Positions 54,901 to 64,000 of a stretch of DNA of 64,000 bases are shown here, piece after piece; the first letter of the stretch is position 1; every line of letters starts with the position of its first letter. The notes below the pieces were generated by a model. It was given only the letters and a program-made list of their open reading frames with translations, did not search any database and was not told where the DNA came from. This DNA is from Trachythela sp. YZ-2020 (Eukaryota; Cnidaria; Anthozoa; Malacalcyonacea; Clavulariidae), in NCBI GenBank assembly GCA_016169945.1, contig JADLSH010000216.1, positions 1,469,001-1,533,000 of the forward strand. The letters are read 5' to 3'. The position numbers and the translations under genes were made by a program.

Positions 54901-57900
54901 AACGATGTTTAAAGAACCACCATAGCTATTTATAAGACTTAATTATCTACCAAACTAATACCAACAAATTCCTAACTAACAGCAAGCCATAAGAAAAAAC
55001 TCAGACAATCAGTGACATTGAAATTTGGGACACTTGTATAGAAAGGGTATTTTTGTACACAATTGTGCAAAATTCACTGGTAAACCCCCTCCCCCGTTTC
55101 AATGTTGGTTTATCTGCTGGAAAAAGCATCGACAGCCTAATACGAGACAATAGCATGTAACATAGAAAATGCATGTTAGACTACCAACATTGAAAAGGGG
55201 GGAATTTTGCCTTTTCAGGCTAATCGGTCCAATAATTATGTCACTGATTGTCTGAGTATTTTACTGCGTTATCATACTTTTGAAATGTCTGTAACTTGAA
55301 AACTAAACAAGATATCTTTATGAAACTTTCAGCAAGAATTCAGTGGTAATTGAGCTATTGATAGGTCGATACCATTCCAAGATTAATTATATTGCGTAAC
55401 AATAGTTTCATTTTAATATCCAAACATAGCACGAATTCACGATTTAACTGCAGAGCAGCGAGCTTTAGCCCTCTTGCTGAGGCGCGAATTCAAATATTCG
55501 TATCGGAAAATTGCGTTAACATGTCAAAGTCAAGCCTTCTAAGAGTTTTTAAGCGGTTTGATAATAAAAATAAAAATACCGAAAAGCTGAAAAAGTCTTA
55601 TCAAGGTCGGCGTAAATCATTGACACAACGAGATGAGCGCAAACTCAAAGAGCAATTATGCAGCTCCGAGAAAGAAGTCCTAATTTCATACTTATCATAC
55701 TTATTTTATTTTATTGTTGTATAATGTTTACTGAATACATGCATACCAGTAGCAAAATATATTTTAAATCTCACAAATTTGCCTAACTAATGTACTGGTG
55801 TCGTATTACATAATGCTTATAGCCGTGGCTAATGCAAACAAAATTGTTGTGTTTATTGCGTATATTATGCTTATATACAGATTATATATATATGCATATA
55901 TAATACACATATATATTAATGCCAAGTAACCATGTGTTTTTCTAAAAATAACAGACTTTTTGCACAAGTAACCACAAGTAACCACAAGTAACCATTTGAT
56001 TAAATAACTATATATGATATACTTACTTATATAAGCTTACTGATGGTTACTTGTGGTTACTTGTGGTAACTTGCGCTATTTATACTTGGATGATGATTAT
56101 TCGTCAACAAATAGCGAATTCACAATTTGTGTGTAACATTAGACAGTTATATTTGTCCAAAATAACTACACATTGCATCTTATTTGAATGCTTAAAGATG
56201 GTTACTTGTGGAGACGTGCGGTTACTTGTGCTCTTTAGACTTTCCCGCATGATAATTACTTGTCTACAAACAGGAATTCACATTTTGTTTGTAAAATTAG
56301 ACTTGGTAGTGTATTTGTCCAAATACTTGAAATGTAATTCATGCTAGCAAATAATTAAGCGATCCAGTCATATATATAGTTGATGTGTCATTGAACGGCC
56401 AATAATAAATATTTCAAATAGTGCCGCAAGCATAGCTTGTATTACAGCCACGCAAAATTACAATAATATAGCGCGCGCGTTTTAAGCTACACTATATATA
56501 AAATATATATATAGATAGAAAAATCTACAGCAAACGTAGCTTTAGGGTACAATCTCATACGAATCACATCTTTATATGATAGAACGATGTTTAAAGAACC
56601 ACCATAGCTATTTATAAGACTTAATTATCTACCAAACTAATACCAACAAATTCCTAACTAACAGCAAGCCATAAGAAAAAACTCAGACAATCAGTGACAT
56701 TGAAATTTGGGACACTTGTATAGAAAGGGTATTTTTGTACACAATTGTGCAAAATTCACTGGTAAACCCCCTCCCACGTTTCAATGTTGGTTTATCTGCT
56801 GGAAAAAGCATCGACAGCCTAATACGAGACAATAGCATGTAACATAGAAAATGCATGTTATACAACCAACATAGAAAAGGGGGAAGGTGTGAATTTTGCC
56901 TTTTCAGGCTAATCGGTCCAATAATTATGTCACTGATTGTCTGAGTATTTTACTGCGTTATCATACTTTTGAAATGTCTGTAACTTGAAAACTAAACAAG
57001 ATATCTTTATGAAACTTTCAGCAAGAATTCAGTGGTAATTGAGCTATTGATAGGTCGATACCATTCCAAGATTAATTATATTGCGTAACAATAGTTTCAT
57101 TTTAATATCCAAACATAGCACGAATTCACGATTTAACTGCAGAGCAGCGAGCTTTAGCCCTCTTGCTGAGGCGCGAATTCAAATATTCGTATCGGAAAAT
57201 TGCGTTAACATGTCAAAGTCAAGCCTTCTAAGAGTTTTTAAGCGGTTTGATAATAAAAATAAAAATACCGAAAAGCTGAAAAAGTCTTATCAAGGTCGGC
57301 GTAAATCATTGACACAACGAGATGAGCGCAAACTCAAAGAGCAATTATGCAACTCCGAGAAAGAAGTCCTAATTTCATACTTATCATACTTATTTTATTT
57401 TATTGTTGTATAATGTTTACTGAATACATGCATACCAGTAGCAAAATATATTTTAAATCTCGCAAATTTGCCTAACTAATGCACTGGTGTCGTATTACAT
57501 AATGCTTATAGCCGTGGCTAATGCAAACAAAATTGTTGTGTTTATTGCGTATATTATGCTTATATACAGATTATATATATATGCATATATAATACACATA
57601 TATATTAATGCCAAGTAACCATGTGTTTTTCTAAAAATAACAGACTTTTTGCACAAGTAACCACAAGTAACCATTTGATTAAATAACTATATATGATATA
57701 CTTACTTATATAATCTTACTGATGGTTACTTGTGGTTACTAATATTAACTTGCGCTATTTATACTTGGATGATGATTATTCGTCAACAAATAGCGAATTC
57801 ACAATTTGTGTGTAACATTAGACAGTTATATTTGTCCAAAATAACTACACATTGCATCTTATTTGAATGCTTAAAGATGGTTACTTGTGGAGACGTGCGG

Positions 57901-60900
57901 TTACTTGTGCTCTTTAGACTTTCCCGCATGATAATTACTTGTCTACAAACAGGGAATTCACATTTTGTTTGTAAAATTAGACTTGGTAGTGTATTTGTCC
58001 AAATACTTGAAATGTAATTCATGCTAGCAAATAATTAAGCGATCCAGTCATATATATAGTTGATGTGTCATTGAACGGCCAATAATAAATATTTCAAATA
58101 GTGCCGCAAGCATAGCTTGTATTACAGCCACGCAAAATTACAATAATATAGCGCGCGCGTTTTAAGCTACACTATATATAAAATATATATATAGATAGAA
58201 AAATCTACAGCAAACGTAGCTTTAGGGTACAATCTCATACGAATCACATCTTTATATGATAGAACGATGTTTAAAGAACCACCATAGCTATTTATAAGAC
58301 TTAATTATCTACCAAACTAATACCAACAAATTCCTAACTAACAGCAAGCCATAAGAAAAAACTCAGACAATCAGTGACATTGAAATTTGGGACACTTGTA
58401 TAGAAAGGGTATTTTTGTACACAATTGTGCAAAATTCACTGGTAAACCCCTCCCCGTTTCAATGTTGGTTTATCTGCTGGAAAAAGCATCGACAGCCTAA
58501 TACGAGACAATAGCATGTAACATAGAAAATGCATGTTAGACTACCAACATTGAAAAGGGAAGGGGAATTTTGCCTTTTCAGGCTAATCGGTCCAATAATT
58601 ATGTCACTGATTGTCTGAGTATTTTACTGCGTTATCATACTTTTGAAATGTCTGTAACTTGAAAACTAAACAAGATATCTTTATGAAACTTTCAGCAAGA
58701 ATTCAGTGGTAATTGAGCTATTGATAGGTCGATACCATTCCAAGATTAATTATATTGCGTAACAATAGTTTCATTTTAATATCCAAACATAGCACGAATT
58801 CACGATTTAACTGCAGAGCAGCGAGCTTTAGCCCTCTTGCTGAGGCGCGAATTCAAATATTCGTATCGGAAAATTGCGTTAACATGTCAAAGTCAAGCCT
58901 TCTAAGAGTTTTTAAGCGGTTTGATAATAAAAATAAAAATACCGAAAAGCTGAAAAAGTCTTATCAAGGTCGGCGTAAATCATTGACACAACGAGATGAG
59001 CGCAAACGAGCAATTATGCAACTCCGAGAAAGAAGTCCTAATTTCATACTTATCATACTTATTTTATTTTATTGTTGTATAATGTTTACTGAATACATGC
59101 ATACCAGTAGCAAAATATATTTTAAATCTCGCAAATTTGCCTAACTAATGCACTGGTGTCGTATTACATAATGCTTATAGCCGTGGCTAATGCAAACAAA
59201 ATTGTTGTGTTTATTGCGTATATTATGCTTATATACAGATTATATATATATGCATATATAATACACATATATATTAATGCCAAGTAACCATGTGTTTTTC
59301 TAAAAATAACAGACTTTTTGCACAAGTAACCACAAGTAACCACAAGTAACCATTTGATTAAATAACTATATATGATATACTTACTTATATAAGCTTACTG
59401 ATGGTTACTTGTGGTTACTTGAGCTATTTATACTTGGATGATGATTATTCGTCAACAAATAGCGAATTCACAATTTGTGTGTAACATTAGACAGTTATAT
59501 TTGTCCAAAATAACTACACATTGCATCTTATTTGAATGCTTAAAGATGGTTACTTGTGGAGACGTGCGGTTACTTGTGCTCTTTAGACTTTCCCGCATGA
59601 TAATTACTTGTCTACAAACAGGAATTCACATTTTGTTTGTAAAATTAGACTTGGTAGTGTATTTGTCCAAATACTTGAAATGTAATTCATGCTAGCAAAT
59701 AATTAAGCGATCCAGTCATATATATAGTTGATGTGTCATTGAACGGCCAATAATAAATATTTCAAATAGTGCCGCAAGCATAGCTTGTATTACAGCCACG
59801 CAAAATTACAATAATATAGCGCGCGCGTTTTAAGCTACACTATATATAAAATATATATATAGATAGAAAAATCTACAGCAAACGTAGCTTTAGGGTACAA
59901 TCTCATACGAATCACATCTTTATATGATAGAACGATGTTTAAAGAACCACCATAGCTATTTATAAGACTTAATTATCTACCAAACTAATACCAACAAATT
60001 CCTAACTAACAGCAAGCCATAAGAAAAAACTCAGACAATCAGTGACATTGAAATTTGGGACACTTGTATAGAAAGGGTATTTTTGTACACAATTGTGCAA
60101 AATTCACTGGTAAACCCCCTCCCCGTTTCAATGTTGGTATATCTGCTGGAAAAAGCATCGACAGCCTAATACGAGACAATAGCATTTAACATAGAAAATG
60201 CAAGTTAGACTACCAACATTGAAAAGGGAAGGGGAATTTTGCCTTTTCAGGCTAATCGGTCCAATAATTATGTCACTGATTGTCTGAGTATTTTACTGCG
60301 TTATCATACTTTTGAAATGTCTGTAACTTGAAAACTAAACAAGATATCTTTATGAAACTTTCAGCAAGAATTCAGTGGTAATTGAGCTATTGATAGGTCG
60401 ATACCATTCCAAGATTAATTATATTGCGTAACAATAGTTTCATTTTAATATCCAAACATAGCACGAATTCACGATTTAACTGCAGAGCAGCGAGCTTTAG
60501 CCCTCTTGCTGAGGCGCGAATTCAAATATTCGTATCGGAAAATTGCGTTAACATGTCAAAGTCAAGCCTTCTAAGAGTTTTTAAGCGGTTTGATAATAAA
60601 AATAAAAATACCGAAAAGCTGAAAAAGTCTTATCAAGGTCGGCGTAAATCATTGACACAACGAGATGAGCGCAAACTCAAAGAGCAATTATGCAACTCCG
60701 AGAAAGAAGTCTAATTTCATACTTATCATACTTATTTTATTTTATTGTTGTATAATGTTTACTGAATACATGCATACCAGTAGCAAAATATATTTTAAAT
60801 CTCACAAATTTGCCTAACTAATGCACTGGTGTCGTATTACATAATGCTTATAGCCGTGGCTAATGCAAACAAAATTGTTGTGTTTATTGCGTATATTATG

Positions 60901-63900
60901 CTTATATACAGATTATATATATATGCATATATAATACACATATATATTAATGCCAAGTAACCATGTGTTTTTCTAAAAATAACAGACTTTTTGCACAAGT
61001 AACCACAAGTAACCACAAGTAACCATTTGATTAAATAACTATATATGATATACTTACTTATATAAGCTTACTGATGGTTACTTGTGGTTACTTGTGTTAA
61101 CTTGCGCTATTTATACTTGGATGATGATTATTCGTCAACAAATAGCGAATTCACAATTTGTGTGTAACATTAGACAGTTATATTTGTCCAAAATAACTAC
61201 ACATTGCATCTTATTTGAATGCTTAAAGATGGTTACTTGTGGAGACGTGCGGTTACTTGTGCTCTTTAGACTTTCCGCATGATAATTACTTGTCTACAAA
61301 CAGGAATTCACATTTTGTTTGTAAAATTAGACTTGGTAGTGTATTTGTCCAAATACTTGAAATGTAATTCATGCTAGCAAATAATTAAGCGACCAGTCAT
61401 ATATATAGTTGATGTGTCATTGAACGGCCAATAATAAATATTTCAAATAGTGCCGCAAGCATAGCTTGTATTACAGCCACGCAAAATTACAATAATATAG
61501 CGCGCGCGTTTTAAGCTACACTATATATAAAATATATATATAGATAGAAAAATCTACAGCAAACGTAGCTTTAGGGTACAATCTCATACGAATCACATCT
61601 TTATATGATAGAACGATGTTTAAAGAACCACCATAGCTATTTATAAGACTTAATTATCTACCAAACTAATACCAACAAATTCCTAACTAACAGCAAGCCA
61701 TAAGAAAAAACTCAGACAATCAGTGACATTGAAATTTGGGACACTTGTATAGAAAGGGTATTTTTGTACACAATTGTGCAAAATTCACTGGTAAATTTCA
61801 ATGTTGGTTTATCTGCTGGAAAAAGCATCGACACAATAATTATGTCACTGATTGTCTGAGTATTTTACTGCGTTATCATACTTTTGAAATGTCTGTAACT
61901 TGAAAACTAAACAAGATATCTTTATGAAACTTTCAGCAAAAATTCAGTGGTAATTGAGCTATTGATAGGTCGATACCATTCCAAGATTAATTATATTGCG
62001 TAACAATAGTTTCATTTTAATATCCAAACATAGCACGAATTCACGATTTAACTGCAGAGCAGCGAGCGAGCTTTAGCCCTCTTGCTGAGGCGCGAATTCA
62101 AATATTCGTATCGGAAAATTGCGTTAACATGTCAAAGTCAAGCCTTCTAAGAGTTTTTAAGCGGTTTGATAATAAAAATAAAAATACCGAAAAGCTGAAA
62201 AAGTCTTATCAAGGTCGGCGTAAATCATTGACACAACGAGATGAGCGCAAACTCAAAAGAGCAATTATGCAACTCCGAGAAAGAAGTCCTAATTTCATAC
62301 TTATCATACTTATTTTATTTTATTGTTGTACAATGTTTACTGAATACATGCATACCAGTAGCAAATATATTTTAAATCTCGCAAATTTGCCTAACTAATG
62401 CACTGGTGTCGTATTACATAATGCTTATAGCCGTGGCTAATGCAAACAAAATTGTTGTGTTTATTGCGTATATTATGCTTATATACAGATTATATATATA
62501 TGCATATATAATACACATATATATTAATGCCAAGTAACCATGTGTTTTTCTAAAAATAACAGACTTTTTGCACAAGTAACCACAAGTAACCACAAGTAAC
62601 CATTTGATTAAATAACTATATATGATATACTTACTTATATAAACTTACTGATGGTTACTTGTGGTTACTTGTGGTAACTTGCGCTATTTATACTTGGATG
62701 ATGATTATTCGTCAACAAATAGCGAATTCACAATTTGTGTGTAACATTAGACAGTTATATTTGTCCAAAATAACTACACATTGCATCTTATTTGAATGCT
62801 TAAAGATGGTTACTTGTGGAGACGTGCGGTTACTTGTGCTCTTTAGACTTTCCCGCATGATAATTACTTGTCTACAAACAGGGAATTCACATTTTGTTTG
62901 TAAAATTAGACTTGGTAGTGTATTTGTCCAAATACTTGAAATGTAATTCATGCTAGCAAATAATTAAGCGATCCAGTCATATATATAGTTGATGTGTCAT
63001 TGAACGGCCAATAATAAATATTTCAAATAGTGCCGCAAGCATAGCTTGTATTACAGCCACGCAAAATTACAATAATATAGCGCGCGCGTTTTAAGCTACA
63101 CTATATATAAAATATATATATAGATAGAAAAATCTACAGCAAACGTAGCTTTAGGGTACAATCTCATACGAATCACATCTTTATATGATAGAACGATGTT
63201 TAAAGAACCACCATAGCTATTTATAAGACTTAATTATCTACCAAACTAATACCAACAAATTCCTAACTAACAGCAAGCCATAAGAAAAAACTCAGACAAT
63301 CAGTGACATTGAAATTTGGGACACTTGTATAGAAAGGGTATTTTTGTACACAATTGTGCAAAATTCACTGGTAAACCCCCTCCCCCGTTTCAATGTTGGT
63401 TTATCTGCTGGAAAAAGCATCGACAGCCTAATACGAGACAATAGCATGTAACATAGAAAATGCATGTTAGACTACCAACATTGAAAAGGGGGGAAGGGGG
63501 GAATTTTGCCTTTTCAGGCTAATCGGTCCAATAATTATGTCACTGATTGTCTGAGTATTTTACTGCGTTATCATACTTTTGAAATGTCTGTAACTTGAAA
63601 AATAAACAAGATATCTTTATGAAACTTTCAGCAAGAATTCAGTGGTAATTGAGCTATTGATAGGTCGATACCATTCCAAGATTAATTATATTGCGTAACA
63701 ATAGTTTCATTTTAATATCCAAACATAGCACGAATTCACGATTTAACTGCAGAGCAGCGAGCTTTAGCCCTCTTGCTGAGGCGCGAATTCAAATATTCGT
63801 ATCGGAAAATTGCGTTAACATGTCAAAGTCAAGCCTTCTAAGAGTTTTTAAGCGGTTTGATAATAAAAATAAAAATACCGAAAAGCTGAAAAAGTCTTAT

Positions 63901-64000
63901 CAAGGTCGGCGTAAATCATTGACACAACGAGATGAGCGCAAACTCAAAAGAGCAATTATGCAACTCCGAGAAAGAAGTCCTAATTTCATACTTATCATAC

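Larger units (their letters stand above)
48183..64000 (+). repeat. Tandem array of ~1.68-kb satellite units
   Basis: Unit starts (CACCATAGCTATTTATAAG) fall at 48183, 49865, 51552, 53242, 54918, 56600, 58280, 59948, 61629 and 63209. Steps are 1668-1690 bp except the ninth (1580 bp), which has lost about 100 bp near 61795-61835. Nine units are complete and the tenth is cut by the window end. Each has, in order, a foldback with CTCAGACAATCAGTGACAT arms, a Tc1/mariner-type leader and N-terminal transposase fragment, an AT-rich stretch, direct and inverted copies of AAGTAACCAC, and a GCGCGCGC/TATATA segment. Units are nearly identical, so expansion is recent or homogenised. Confidence 0.97.

Noticed and set aside
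49316..62946. Recurrent 66-98 aa frames beginning MWLLVVTCAIYTW and their antisense 79-aa partners
   Set aside because: Repeated only because the satellite repeats. They are built on GTTACTTGTGG words, have no domain, and end differently from unit to unit.

Overview
The window is metazoan nuclear DNA with no bacterial features: genes are intron-split with GT/AG borders, sequence is AT-rich, and almost everything is repetitive or transposon-derived. The repeat content (EnSpm elements with CACTG ends, a helicase-bearing Academ-like element, a Polinton, a PHD/FLYWCH MULE, a tRNA-headed SINE and a short TTAA-ended element) suggests an aquatic invertebrate, perhaps a cnidarian. That assignment is weak. 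No ordinary host gene is recognised.

Layout. (1) 1-10430 is one uninterrupted minisatellite of about 34-41 bp units, each with a GAATTC core. (2) 10812-12434 is the 5' part of a MULE: a PHD-finger exon, intron 1 and a fragment of exon 2. A second copy of the same intron lies at 30801-43411, where it is split by a Polinton. (3) 13155-17745 holds the 3' exons and right end of an EnSpm/CACTA-type transposon. (4) 17746-19566 is one inverted unit of the large satellite seen at the right of the window. (5) 19664-27544 is a complete but decayed Academ-like element with a 9-bp target-site duplication. It carries a DUF6589-type transposase on + and a RecQ-like helicase on -. (6) 27554-31530 is a mosaic: a satellite fragment, a 5'-truncated non-LTR retrotransposon, and MULE exons 2-4 on -. 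(7) 31531-42287 is a compact Polinton/adintovirus-like element. (8) 42288-43411 is the rest of the MULE intron. (9) 43412-48182 is a second EnSpm-type element containing a SINE. (10) 48183-64000 is a tandem array of about 1.68-kb units, each carrying the N-terminal part of a Tc1/mariner transposase. The array runs off the window.

The Polinton is the centrepiece. It has about 0.83-kb terminal inverted repeats, a perfect GACATG target-site duplication, and a matching empty site at 11001-11006 in the paralogous MULE intron. It encodes integrase with a chromodomain, penton, a basic PX-like core protein, major capsid protein, adenain-like protease and packaging ATPase, so it has a full integration and virion set. 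It lacks a recognisable protein-primed DNA polymerase B. Around the core it carries unusual accessory genes: a candidate Bcl-2-like protein inside the terminal repeats (two identical copies), a three-finger zf-GRF protein, a secreted LRRNT protein, a small protein with a myristoylation-type start, and a RING-H2 domain. A short motif, TTAACGAC, recurs in several of its intergenic regions and may be an element-specific promoter signal. The capsid gene has an in-frame stop at codon 16 and the RING gene looks frameshifted, so this copy is probably inactive although young.
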